DNA from: an uncultured SAR116 cluster alpha proteobacterium
GTDB taxonomy: Bacteria; Pseudomonadota; Alphaproteobacteria; Puniceispirillales; Marisalimonadaceae
Direction: 5' to 3'
Assembly: GCA_902550555.1 (NCBI GenBank)
Contig: CACCZR010000002.1
Span: 1-64,000 of the forward strand
DNA length: 64,000 nucleotides
Under the pieces are notes generated by a model. It did not search any database. It had not been told where the DNA came from and saw nothing but the letters and a program-made list of their open reading frames with translations. The translations under genes and the position numbers were made by a program. Of the stretch, positions 1 to 8,103 are shown piece by piece; within the stretch, counting starts at the first letter, position 1; each line of letters begins with the position of its first letter.

Positions 1-1
1 A

Positions 2-61
2 AAAGATCCTGTAGCTCATGCATCATTGACCTATTCTATTCCTCCCAAAAAATCTTTTTAA
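2..61 (+). CDS. C-terminal end of a gene entering from the left (partial)
   Basis: An open frame runs from the window edge to a TAA at 59-61 and encodes 19 residues ending in SIPPKKSF. It lies on the same strand as the next gene and 49 bases before its start, so it may be the tail of an upstream operon member. The fragment is too short to name. The opposite strand also has ATG codons here behind a weak GGGAGGA, so a minus-strand gene start cannot be excluded. Confidence 0.4.
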   Translation, partial: KDPVAHASLTYSIPPKKSF

Positions 62-110
62 AAAACAAAAATTCTGTTACGTTTTATTAAATTAAATGTT
101 GGAGATTTAG

Positions 111-920
111 ATGAGTTTTGTGGAAACAGAAACAAATGGTCAGATTTTTACAATAAGATTAAATAGACCTGAAAGATTAAATGCACTTAGCACTGTTATT
201 AGAGAAGGAATGGCTGAAGCTTTTACTAAGTTTCATAATGATAATAATTTAGAAGTCGCTATTTTAACTGGCACTGGAAGAGGTTTTTGCGCAGGCGAAG
301 ACATGAAAGAATCCCTAGATAGAGGAATAGCTGGATCTCCAAAGGAAATGGTTAAAAAAGATTTAACCAACCCTTTTCAAGATGGGATTTTACAAAAACC
401 TGTAATAGCCGCAGTAAATGGTTTTGCAATGGGGGGAGGGTTCATGCTTGTTGAAAGATGCGACTTAAGAATTGCTGTGAAAGAAGCTATTTTTGAAATG
501 TCTGAAGCTAAGAGATGGCTTCTCGGGGGATATAATCATGGTCACTATGGTAACTTACCACACCCCGTAGCTACAGAAATGGCTTTTGGTTATAGAATAA
601 ATGCAGAGAGAATGTATCAAGTAGGTTTTGTTAACAGACTTGTTGAACAAGAAAATTTGATGGAAGAAGCTCATTCAATGGCGAAACATTTACTTTCACT
701 TCCCCCAGCATCAAGGGTTAATACTTTATACATGATGAAGCATATGGCACCTAAATTACCATCAAACATAACAAATTTAGCAGAAAAACTTCATCTTCAT
801 GGCGATACCGAAGACCGTATGGAAAGCAGAAGAGCTTTTGCTGAAAAAAGAGAACCAAATTATAAAGGATGGTTAAACCCAGATGATAGATACAATATGC
901 CAAAGTTAGAAGAAGAGTAG
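111..920 (+). CDS. enoyl-CoA hydratase/isomerase family protein
   Basis: A 269-residue crotonase-fold protein, the usual family length. The N-terminal IRLNRPERLNALS stretch, the oxyanion-hole region with GRGFCAGEDMKE near residue 60, and the PVIAAVNGFAMGGGF segment near residue 100 are classic for the family. The start follows GGAG with a 6-base spacer. It would hydrate or isomerise an acyl-CoA in the cytoplasm. The next gene, 13 bases downstream, is a class III CoA-transferase, so the pair probably activates and then processes one carboxylic acid as its CoA ester. The substrate cannot be read from sequence; the acidic residues expected at the two catalytic hydratase positions were not confirmed. 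Confidence 0.9.
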   Translation: MSFVETETNGQIFTIRLNRPERLNALSTVIREGMAEAFTKFHNDNNLEVAILTGTGRGFCAGEDMKESLDRGIAGSPKEMVKKDLTNPFQDGILQKPVIAAVNGFAMGGGFMLVERCDLRIAVKEAIFEMSEAKRWLLGGYNHGHYGNLPHPVATEMAFGYRINAERMYQVGFVNRLVEQENLMEEAHSMAKHLLSLPPASRVNTLYMMKHMAPKLPSNITNLAEKLHLHGDTEDRMESRRAFAEKREPNYKGWLNPDDRYNMPKLEEE

Positions 921-933
921 AAAAGGTTATAAG

Positions 934-2145
934 ATGAATGAAATTAAAGGGGCTTTGTCAGGATTAAAAATAGTGGCTTGTTCTACAGCCCAAGCTGGAA
1001 CGGTGCCTTATATGCTCATGGCAGATTTAGGTGCAGATGTAATAAAAATTGAAACACCTGGTACAGGTGACAATAATAGAAAATCTGGTTATCTATTTGG
1101 AGAAACTGGTTCTTTTTTTGAAACTAATAATCGTGGAGTTAAGAGTTTAACTTTAAATCTGAAATCTGAAAAAGGTCAAAAAATTTTACACGAACTTGTT
1201 AAAGAAGCCGATATCTTTGGACAAAATTTTAGACCAGGTGTTGCTGAAAAACTTAATTTTGATTATGAAACTTTAGAAAAAATTAACCCCAAAATCATCT
1301 ATGCGTCTGTTTCAGCCTACGGACCTGACGCACCAGATGGTCATTTACCAGGCACTGATGCTGTTGGTCAAGCACTAAGTGGAATTGCTGAAGCTTATTC
1401 TATACCAGGAAATAATTTAAGGACTGGAGTTGCATCCGTAGCTGATGAGACTTGTGCTATTTTAACTTTTGGAGGAATACTCGCTGCATATATTAATGCA
1501 CAAAAAACAGGTAAAGGGCAAAAACTAGAAACTTCACTCGTTGGTAGTGCATTCAGGTTACTTGGTTGGACTATGACAACCGCCATGTGGAGTAATAAAC
1601 CTCCAATTACTGGTGCAAGGATAAACGGAACAAGAGAACGTCCTGGTATTGCTGCTTGCTTTAATGACAAAAATGGAAAACCTTTTGCTCTTCAGCTAGA
1701 ACCTAATAGCTGGTTAGATGCTATGAAAGTCTTGGGCTTTAAAGACACCTTAGAAGCAGATGGACTGTTAGACTTAGGCTTGGCATTTGAATCAGAGAAT
1801 AAGAAAGCAGAAATTTTAAATAAACTAGCTGAACTCTTTTCAACTAACGAAAGAGATCACTGGATTTCAATATTGAGAAAAGCGGATAAAATTTCAACCC
1901 ATGTAAATACAATGTTGGAAGCTTCATCTGATCCAAACATAGTAAACAATAATTATGTGACTGAGGTTTGGTATCCTGAATTAAATAAAAATTTAAAAGT
2001 ACATGGAACTCCATGGAAGTTTTCTAAAACTCCAGCAAATATTAAAAGAGCGCCTAAACTTGGTGAACACAACTCAGAAATTCTTAAAAAATTAGGATAT
2101 ACAGCTGAAGAAATTAAAATTTTAACACAAGAAAATATTATCTAG
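934..2145 (+). CDS. CaiB/BaiF family (class III) CoA-transferase
   Basis: A 403-residue protein with the family III N-terminal pattern: LSGLKIVACST, then MADLGADVIKIETPGTGD around residues 29-47, NNRGVKSLTLNLKS near 66, and QNFRPGV near 97. Asp142 in PGTDAVGQA matches the catalytic aspartate that forms the acyl-aspartyl anhydride in formyl-CoA transferase relatives. It transfers CoA between carboxylic acids. It is co-oriented with the enoyl-CoA hydratase 13 bases upstream and converges with the next gene with an 8-base overlap. Donor and acceptor acids are unknown. Confidence 0.9.
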   Translation: MNEIKGALSGLKIVACSTAQAGTVPYMLMADLGADVIKIETPGTGDNNRKSGYLFGETGSFFETNNRGVKSLTLNLKSEKGQKILHELVKEADIFGQNFRPGVAEKLNFDYETLEKINPKIIYASVSAYGPDAPDGHLPGTDAVGQALSGIAEAYSIPGNNLRTGVASVADETCAILTFGGILAAYINAQKTGKGQKLETSLVGSAFRLLGWTMTTAMWSNKPPITGARINGTRERPGIAACFNDKNGKPFALQLEPNSWLDAMKVLGFKDTLEADGLLDLGLAFESENKKAEILNKLAELFSTNERDHWISILRKADKISTHVNTMLEASSDPNIVNNNYVTEVWYPELNKNLKVHGTPWKFSKTPANIKRAPKLGEHNSEILKKLGYTAEEIKILTQENII

Positions 2146-2668
2146 TTTCTTCAAGCTCTTTAATAAACCTTTTAAAATTATCTACATAATGCTTAGATGA
2201 TCGGGTCATATCTTTTATCATTTCTGGACTTAATTCTCTTACTGCTTTAGCTGGAGATCCTATAATTAACATGCCATCAGGAAATTCTTTATTTTCAGTG
2301 ACTAAAGCTCCTGCACCTACAAGACAATTATTTCCAATTTTTGCGTTATTTAGAATTGTAGCTCCCATTCCTACCAAAGAATTATTTCCAATCGAACAAC
2401 CATGAATTATTGCATTATGGCCTATAGTACAATTATTACCAATTGTAACCGGAGTATTTGGATCAACATGAATAATTGTATTTTCTTGAATATTAGTTTC
2501 ATTTCCTATTTTTATAACATCATTATCACCTCTTAAAACTGAACCAAACCATATTCCAACATCCTGACCTAGAATAACATTACCTATGACGTGTGCATCT
2601 GGCGCCACCCAATAAGAACCTTCACTTGGTAATTGAGGCTTTTTGTCTCCTAAATTATAAATTGGCAT
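2138..2668 (-). CDS. gamma carbonic anhydrase family protein (hexapeptide repeat)
   Basis: A left-handed beta-helix protein built of repeated hexapeptide steps (for example VIGNVILGQDVGIW). Starting from MPIYNLGDKK it is 176 residues, typical for this family. His67, His84 and His89 (IIHVDP, TIGHNAIIHG) match the three zinc-ligand histidines of Cam/CaiE/PaaY-type proteins. The frame is open up to 2728, but the ATG at 2666-2668 is preceded by CAAGGAGTGA at ideal spacing, so I chose that start. It may hydrate CO2 or act on CoA thioesters as CaiE and PaaY relatives do; its position beside a CoA-transferase leaves the latter open. Confidence 0.9.
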   Translation of the reverse strand: MPIYNLGDKKPQLPSEGSYWVAPDAHVIGNVILGQDVGIWFGSVLRGDNDVIKIGNETNIQENTIIHVDPNTPVTIGNNCTIGHNAIIHGCSIGNNSLVGMGATILNNAKIGNNCLVGAGALVTENKEFPDGMLIIGSPAKAVRELSPEMIKDMTRSSKHYVDNFKRFIKELEETR

Positions 2669-2829
2669 TTTCACTCCTTGATAAATTTTTCTAATACTGG
2701 TTATGAACCCATTAATTAATTCCATCAATAAGAATAATTATTGTCAAGGAAAGAAAATATTTTACTCATAATTGAATTGATTTTTATATAAATTTAAATG
2801 TAAGTTTTTTTAATAATTATTAAAAATAG

Positions 2830-3999
2830 TTAAAAAGGCAATCCAACATAATTTTCTGCAAATGACTTTTGAGCGATTTCTGAATTTTCTAAATACTCAA
2901 TTTCTGTTTCTTGCATTTTTTGATCAAAATCAGACTGATTAGGAAATTTATGAAAAGTCACTGTCATCCACCAACTAAATCTAATGGCTTTCCAAACTCT
3001 ATTTAATGCCCATTTTGAATAATTTTTTAATACCATTCTATTTTTTTCTTGATAATACTCGTCGAGAGTTTCTACCAAATAGTGTACATCTGAAAAAGCT
3101 AAATTTAATCCCTTTGCACCAGTAGGTGGAACTATATGAGCGGCATCACCAACTAAAAACAAATTCCCAAAACTCATTGGTTCAACAACAAATGATCTTA
3201 AAGGAGCTAGTGACTTCTCTATAGATGGACCGGTTACTAAATTTTCTAAAGATTCTTCTGGTAATCTTTTTTTTAATTCTCTCCAAAAACGATCATCACT
3301 CCATTCATTTGTTTTTTCATCAATTGATGTTTGAATATAATATCTACTTAAATTTTCATTTCTCATAGAAGCTAAAGCGAACCCTGTTTTATGATTTGCA
3401 TAAATTAATTCTTCACTAACTGGAGGTGTTTCGGATAAGATTCCTAACCATGCAAAAGGATAAACTCTCTCAAAAATTTTAATTTTTTCTTTAGGAATTG
3501 TATTTCTTGAAACTCCATGAAATCCATCGCAACCTATTATAAAATCAGCATTAATTTTGGTTTCTTTACCCTTAATTTGACATGTTACATATGGACTATT
3601 TGTTTCAATTTCATGAATATTTACATCCTTTACAGAATTAAAAACTTTGCCATTATTTTTTTCTCTTACATCATAAAGATCTTTAGTAACTTCTGTTTGC
3701 CCGTAAACAGTAACTTTTTGATTAATTAAGTTTTTAAAATCCATCCTAAATCCACGGTTTTTTAAAGAGAGAAAAATACCATCGTGAGAGTAACCCTCAT
3801 CTTTTATCCTTTTATATATACCTGCTTTTTTAAGTAATTTTATAGTACCCTCTTCTAAAACACCTGCTCTTATTCTTGACAAAACATGTTCTTTGGTGTG
3901 TTTTTCTAAAACTAAACAATCAATATTAATATTACTTAAAAGTTGAGATAAAAGTAATCCTGATGGCCCTCCGCCAATGATAAGAACCTGCGTTCTCAT
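2830..3999 (-). CDS. pobA: 4-hydroxybenzoate 3-monooxygenase
   Basis: A 389-residue FAD monooxygenase, close to the 394 residues of the Pseudomonas enzyme. The Rossmann motif IIGGGPSGLLLSQLL is at residues 7-21, the family fingerprint SRIRAGVLEEGT at 41-52, the DG motif GCDGFHGVSR at 156-165, and the second FAD motif FLVGDAAHIVPPTGAKG at 281-297. Residues matching the substrate-contact set of PobA (Tyr201, Ser212, Arg214, Tyr385) are present as Tyr200, Ser211, Arg213 and Tyr384. It should convert 4-hydroxybenzoate to protocatechuate with NADPH and O2. PcaGH, which cleaves protocatechuate, lies about 10 kb to the right, and a TRAP transporter lies directly upstream on the same strand. Confidence 0.95.
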   Translation of the reverse strand: MRTQVLIIGGGPSGLLLSQLLSNINIDCLVLEKHTKEHVLSRIRAGVLEEGTIKLLKKAGIYKRIKDEGYSHDGIFLSLKNRGFRMDFKNLINQKVTVYGQTEVTKDLYDVREKNNGKVFNSVKDVNIHEIETNSPYVTCQIKGKETKINADFIIGCDGFHGVSRNTIPKEKIKIFERVYPFAWLGILSETPPVSEELIYANHKTGFALASMRNENLSRYYIQTSIDEKTNEWSDDRFWRELKKRLPEESLENLVTGPSIEKSLAPLRSFVVEPMSFGNLFLVGDAAHIVPPTGAKGLNLAFSDVHYLVETLDEYYQEKNRMVLKNYSKWALNRVWKAIRFSWWMTVTFHKFPNQSDFDQKMQETEIEYLENSEIAQKSFAENYVGLPF

Positions 4000-4124
4000 A
4001 AAAATTTACCGTAAATTTTAATTTTTAAAAATATATTCATATTTATAAAATAATAATAAGTGATTGTTTTATTAAAAATCAAATTTAATCAAAAAATTAT
4101 TTTTAGATTTTTGTTCAATATTTT

Positions 4125-5444
4125 TTAATAAAAGATCCACAACATCATTAAAGTAATACTTGGGAACAAGAATAAAAGCGTTATTCTGATTATATCACTT
4201 AACAAAAAGGGAATGACCCCTTTAAAAGTTTCAATTATGGGTACATCTTTTGCCATTTTATTAATTATAAATACATTTAGCCCAACTGGTGGAGTAATTA
4301 AGCCAACTTCAACAACAACTAAAGTTAAGATTCCAAACCAAATGGCTGTTTCTTCTGGAGATAACCCAAAATCAAGCGACATTACCAAAGGAAAAAAAAC
4401 TGGAATTGTTAACAATATCATTGCTAAGCTGTCCATTAAACAACCTAACAGAAGATATAAAATCATAATGCATGCAACTACAATTAATGGTTCTAGATTA
4501 TTTTCTTTAGAGAATTCAGTTAACAAATTTGGAAGTTGAGTTAGAGCAATAAAAGAATTAAAAAATTCTGCACCTAATAAAACAAAAAAAATCATTCCAG
4601 TTGTAACTGCTGTACTTTCAATAACCTCAACAAATGACCTTATATTAAATGATTTATTTGTAATTGCTATAATACCTGTTCCTGCAGCACCAATTGCAGC
4701 ACCTTCAGTTGGTGTAAAAAAACCAAGATAAATTCCACCAATCATCACAACAAAGATCAAGATTATATGCCAAATATTTTTAAAAAGAGATATACGTACT
4801 AACCAAGGAACTCTTTCTTTTATTGGTCCAGAATCTTGATTTAACCTAACATATATACTAATCGCAATTATGTAACCCAAAGCAGCAAGCAAACCAGGTA
4901 TGAACGCACATAAAAACATTTTAGCTATATTTTGTTCAGTAAGAATAGAATAAATTATTAATATAACTGAAGGGGGAATTAAGATACCTAGAGTTCCTCC
5001 TGCAGCTAATGCTCCAGTACTTAATGCCCCAGAATACCCTAACCTTCTTAATTCAGGCAATGCCACTTTCCCCATAGTTGCTGCAGTTGCCAACGATGAC
5101 CCACAAATTGCACCAAACCCGGCACATGCTCCTACTGCCGCCATAGCAACTCCTCCTTTTCTATGACCCAAACATGCACCAGCAAATTTAAACAAAGCTT
5201 CGCTCATACCAGCTTTAGATGCAAAATTCCCCATGAGTAAAAAAAGTGGAATTACCGAAAGAGAGTAATTTGAAAATAAGTGCCATGCACTTGTTTTTGC
5301 AAGAGACATTACAGGAAGCCATCCTGTAATTAAAATAGTACCTGCACAACCAACTAATAACATTGCTAAACCAATAGGAACTCTGAATGCTAAAAGTGAA
5401 AAAAGAATTGGGAAAGCCAGAATGCCTAGAATATATTTTTCCAT
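4125..5444 (-). CDS. dctM: TRAP transporter large permease
   Basis: A 439-residue polytopic membrane protein with about 12 hydrophobic segments and the DctM signatures LFLLMGNFASKAGMSEALF near residue 70 and GTLGILIPPSVILIIYSIL near 150. It forms the sodium-coupled translocation channel of a tripartite ATP-independent periplasmic transporter. It follows dctQ by 2 bases and completes a dctP-dctQ-dctM operon read leftward. Downstream, 125 bases separate it from pobA on the same strand, so pobA could be a further member of the transcript. The substrate is probably an organic acid, perhaps an aromatic carboxylate given the neighbours; that is inference. Confidence 0.95.
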   Translation of the reverse strand: MEKYILGILAFPILFSLLAFRVPIGLAMLLVGCAGTILITGWLPVMSLAKTSAWHLFSNYSLSVIPLFLLMGNFASKAGMSEALFKFAGACLGHRKGGVAMAAVGACAGFGAICGSSLATAATMGKVALPELRRLGYSGALSTGALAAGGTLGILIPPSVILIIYSILTEQNIAKMFLCAFIPGLLAALGYIIAISIYVRLNQDSGPIKERVPWLVRISLFKNIWHIILIFVVMIGGIYLGFFTPTEGAAIGAAGTGIIAITNKSFNIRSFVEVIESTAVTTGMIFFVLLGAEFFNSFIALTQLPNLLTEFSKENNLEPLIVVACIMILYLLLGCLMDSLAMILLTIPVFFPLVMSLDFGLSPEETAIWFGILTLVVVEVGLITPPVGLNVFIINKMAKDVPIIETFKGVIPFLLSDIIRITLLFLFPSITLMMLWIFY

Positions 5445-5446
5445 GA

Positions 5447-5977
5447 TTAACTTCTAGATAAAATTAATTCACGATAAAATGTGTACAAACAACATATAGA
5501 AAGTAGTCCAAATGAAAATGTGACTGGCAAAAAAGGTATCCAAATTGGAAATTGTAATAACATAGTTTCTTCTTGAAAATTAAACATGTCTCTTGCTCCA
5601 AAAAACATTCTCCAAGTAAAAAATAATGCTAAAAGTCCGTACATAATTGAACTGATACAATCTAAAAAAGCAACTTTTTTAAAATTTAATTTTGCAGTTA
5701 TGAAATCTACGATTACATTACCTTTTTTTAAATGACACAAAGGTAAGAAAGAAGATATTGCTATTGCACTCCCAATTTCAACTAACTCAAAATCACCTAC
5801 TAATGGATTTAAGAATATAATTCTACTTAATATTGAAACAAAGTTAATTAATATAACAATGACAAGAATTAAACCTCCTAAAACAGCTAAAATATAAGCT
5901 GCATCATATAAAAAACGACCAAATTTGCCATTTGGTCGTTTTGTAAGTTCATCAATAGAATTTGTTGACAAACTCAT
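5447..5977 (-). CDS. dctQ: TRAP transporter small permease
   Basis: A 176-residue membrane protein with four predicted transmembrane segments and the DctQ-type pattern in which the second helix is followed by FLPLCHLKKGNVIVDF (near residue 95; the R/K-G-x-I-x-V/D element of the family). It pairs with DctM. Its start lies 4 bases after the dctP stop. Codons about 12-22 contain a perfect 13-bp inverted repeat (described separately) that resembles an intrinsic terminator, which may lower dctQM expression relative to dctP. Confidence 0.92.
   Translation of the reverse strand: MSLSTNSIDELTKRPNGKFGRFLYDAAYILAVLGGLILVIVILINFVSILSRIIFLNPLVGDFELVEIGSAIAISSFLPLCHLKKGNVIVDFITAKLNFKKVAFLDCISSIMYGLLALFFTWRMFFGARDMFNFQEETMLLQFPIWIPFLPVTFSFGLLSICCLYTFYRELILSRS
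5912..5942 (-). terminator. terminator-like hairpin inside the 5' end of dctQ
   Basis: AAAACGACCAAAT at 5912-5924 and its exact reverse complement at 5930-5942 form a 13-bp perfect stem with a 5-base loop and a T run on either strand. It begins 35 bases inside dctQ, just after dctP. The structure has the form of a Rho-independent terminator or attenuator; an RNA-processing or stabilising hairpin protecting dctP mRNA is the alternative. Function is inferred from structure only. Confidence 0.5.
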
Positions 5978-5981
5978 TTAT

Positions 5982-7010
5982 TTATAATGTTTTTTCATAT
6001 TTTGAAATTAAGCTTTTTGCTGTATCTAAAAGTTTTTGAGCATCTAGACCTTTTTTATTGGTACTTTTAATCCAATCCTCGGTTACTTTTTTACCGGCCG
6101 CTTTCATTTTAGATAATTCTTCACCTTGTAAAGTAAAAAATTGTCCGCCAGCGTCTACAGCTAATTTTCTTGCAGGAACTTCAAAACCATCCCATAGCTT
6201 ACCTGCCTCTTTTGCTAAGGATAAACCTGAGTTGTTATCGATAACCTTTTTTTGTGATGGTGATAAACTCTCATACTTTGCTTTATTCATTATAAATAAA
6301 AAAGGCGTTGTATATAAACCTCTATTACCTGCAACATTAGTGTGTGCTTTTGTTAATTCTTGCAATTTAAATGAAGGCATTATTTCCCAAGGCACAACCA
6401 TTCCATCAATTACACCTTTTGACAACGAAGGAGCAACTTTTGGAACTGGCATCCCAACTGGAGTAGCACCCATACTTTTAAGCATAGTTGTAATTACTCT
6501 TGTTGGCCCTCGCATTTTCATTCCTTGAAAATCACTTATAGACTTAATCAGCTTATTTTTTGTATGTATCATACCCGGAGCGTGCACATGCACTGTTAAG
6601 ATTTTATAATCTTTTAGGTCTTCTGCTCCAATAGTTTCTACATATTCTTGAACAGCTTGTGATGTGATTACTGATTTTGTTGGCAAAAATGGTAATTCAA
6701 AAGCTTCAAGTCTTGGAAACCTTCCTGGTGTATAACCTGCAACTGTCCAAACTATATCCACTACCCCTTCTCTAACTTGATCAACTAGTTGGGGTGGCTT
6801 TCCGCCAAGCTGCATTGAATAATACATCTCAGTTACAATTTCACCATTTGATTCTTTTTTAACTTTTTCTGCCCATGGCAAAACAAATTTTGCATTTGAA
6901 TTAGCTGGTGCAGGAACAAATGTGTGAAATTTCAAAGTTACCTTATCAGCTAGTGCAGAAAATGAAAAAAAGGTTAGTGATAAAATAATCATTTTTATAA
7001 ACATTTTCAT
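5982..7010 (-). CDS. dctP: TRAP transporter solute-binding protein
   Basis: A 342-residue periplasmic protein with a signal peptide (hydrophobic residues 5-20, cleavage near FSALADK). The DctP/TeaA features KFHTFVPAPANSN, QLGGKPPQLVDQVREGVVDI near residue 66, and MKMRGPTRVITTMLKSMGA near 165 (the arginine that usually salt-bridges the substrate carboxylate is in MRGPT) support a carboxylate ligand. The start is preceded by GAGGAGG five bases upstream, a strong site fitting an abundant binding protein. It is the first gene of dctPQM and is divergent from the extradiol dioxygenase gene at 7123. Confidence 0.95.
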   Translation of the reverse strand: MKMFIKMIILSLTFFSFSALADKVTLKFHTFVPAPANSNAKFVLPWAEKVKKESNGEIVTEMYYSMQLGGKPPQLVDQVREGVVDIVWTVAGYTPGRFPRLEAFELPFLPTKSVITSQAVQEYVETIGAEDLKDYKILTVHVHAPGMIHTKNKLIKSISDFQGMKMRGPTRVITTMLKSMGATPVGMPVPKVAPSLSKGVIDGMVVPWEIMPSFKLQELTKAHTNVAGNRGLYTTPFLFIMNKAKYESLSPSQKKVIDNNSGLSLAKEAGKLWDGFEVPARKLAVDAGGQFFTLQGEELSKMKAAGKKVTEDWIKSTNKKGLDAQKLLDTAKSLISKYEKTL

Positions 7011-7122
7011 TATTTCCTCCTCAATTAGAAAAATTAAATCACAAAAAAAAATAAGTTACTAATACAAATTTAAAAAATTGATTTTAAGAAATCGACTGAT
7101 AAGATTTATATTGGTAATTCAT

Positions 7123-8103
7123 ATGGCAATAAAAGCTCTTTCATATTTAGGTGTTACATCAGAAAAAATTCAAGACTGGTCAAATTACGCAACAAAAAAT
7201 CTTGGGATGCAGGAAATTGATAAGACTAAAAACTCTTTAATGCTAAGAATGGATGACCAAAAACAACGGTTTTCCATTTCGAATGATGGTGGTGAAGGCC
7301 TATCATTTTTAGGGTGGGAAGTAGATAATAAAAATGATTTAGATAGTTTTGCATCAAAATTAGATAATAATAATGTAAAAGTATTTAGAGGACAAAAGTA
7401 TCTTTGTGACAAAAGATATGTTGAAGAATTAATTTATTTTAAAGATCCTGCCGGAAATCAAATTGAATTAATATTTAATCCATTTAAAACTGATGAGGAG
7501 TTTAAACCCGGAAGAGCTATATCTGGCTTTAAAACTGGTATCTGTGGCTTAGGTCATGCTGTTTTACATACTAACAATATAGAACCACTAGTAACATTTT
7601 ATAAAGATATTTTAGAATTCAAAGTTAGTGATTATAGTTTTGATCCAATAAGGCTTCATTTTTTTCATGTCAATGAAAGACATCATAGCTTTGCTCTTGT
7701 AGAAACTGGAAAAGTCGGTTTCCATCATTTTATGGTAGAATATAAAAATTTGGATGATGTTGGACAAGGCTATGATTTATTGCAATTTGAAAAAAATAAA
7801 ATTGCATACACTATCGGCAGACATACAAATGATTACATGACATCATTTTATTCTTACTCACCTTCAGGTTTTTTTGTTGAAAATGGTTGGGGTGGTAGAC
7901 TTATAAACCCAAATACATGGACGCCAGAATTAACAGATATTGGGCCAAGCTTTTGGGGGCATGAAAGGCTTCATCTTCCAGAAGATGAAAGACTGAAATT
8001 TAGAAATAAAAGAATGGAGATAGCGGCTAATGGTATTCAAGCTCCTTTGGTAATTGATTGCCCTTGGTTATATCAAAATCAATTAAATAAACATGCAAAA
8101 TAA
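7123..8103 (+). CDS. two-domain VOC extradiol ring-cleavage dioxygenase (BphC-like)
   Basis: A 326-residue type I extradiol dioxygenase when read from MAIKALSYLG, which matches the usual N-terminus of BphC-type enzymes; the frame opens earlier with a TTG at 7078, which I reject because no ribosome site or homology supports it. The catalytic C-terminal domain keeps the 2-His-1-Glu iron site: His145 (GLGHAVLHT), His202 (FHHFMVEY) and Glu253 (FFVENGWGG), at nearly the spacing of BphC (146, 210, 260). It should open a catecholic ring next to the hydroxyls. The next gene, an MhpA-like hydroxylase, overlaps its end by 11 bases, so the hydroxylase product is the likely substrate. Confidence 0.88.
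   Translation: MAIKALSYLGVTSEKIQDWSNYATKNLGMQEIDKTKNSLMLRMDDQKQRFSISNDGGEGLSFLGWEVDNKNDLDSFASKLDNNNVKVFRGQKYLCDKRYVEELIYFKDPAGNQIELIFNPFKTDEEFKPGRAISGFKTGICGLGHAVLHTNNIEPLVTFYKDILEFKVSDYSFDPIRLHFFHVNERHHSFALVETGKVGFHHFMVEYKNLDDVGQGYDLLQFEKNKIAYTIGRHTNDYMTSFYSYSPSGFFVENGWGGRLINPNTWTPELTDIGPSFWGHERLHLPEDERLKFRNKRMEIAANGIQAPLVIDCPWLYQNQLNKHAK

Noticed and set aside
1395-1670. 91-codon minus-strand frame inside the CoA-transferase
   Set aside because: It is a shadow of a strongly conserved plus-strand gene, with no ribosome site and no protein-like family text. The same applies to long frames opposite dctM, dctP, the cyclase, typA and the oxidase.
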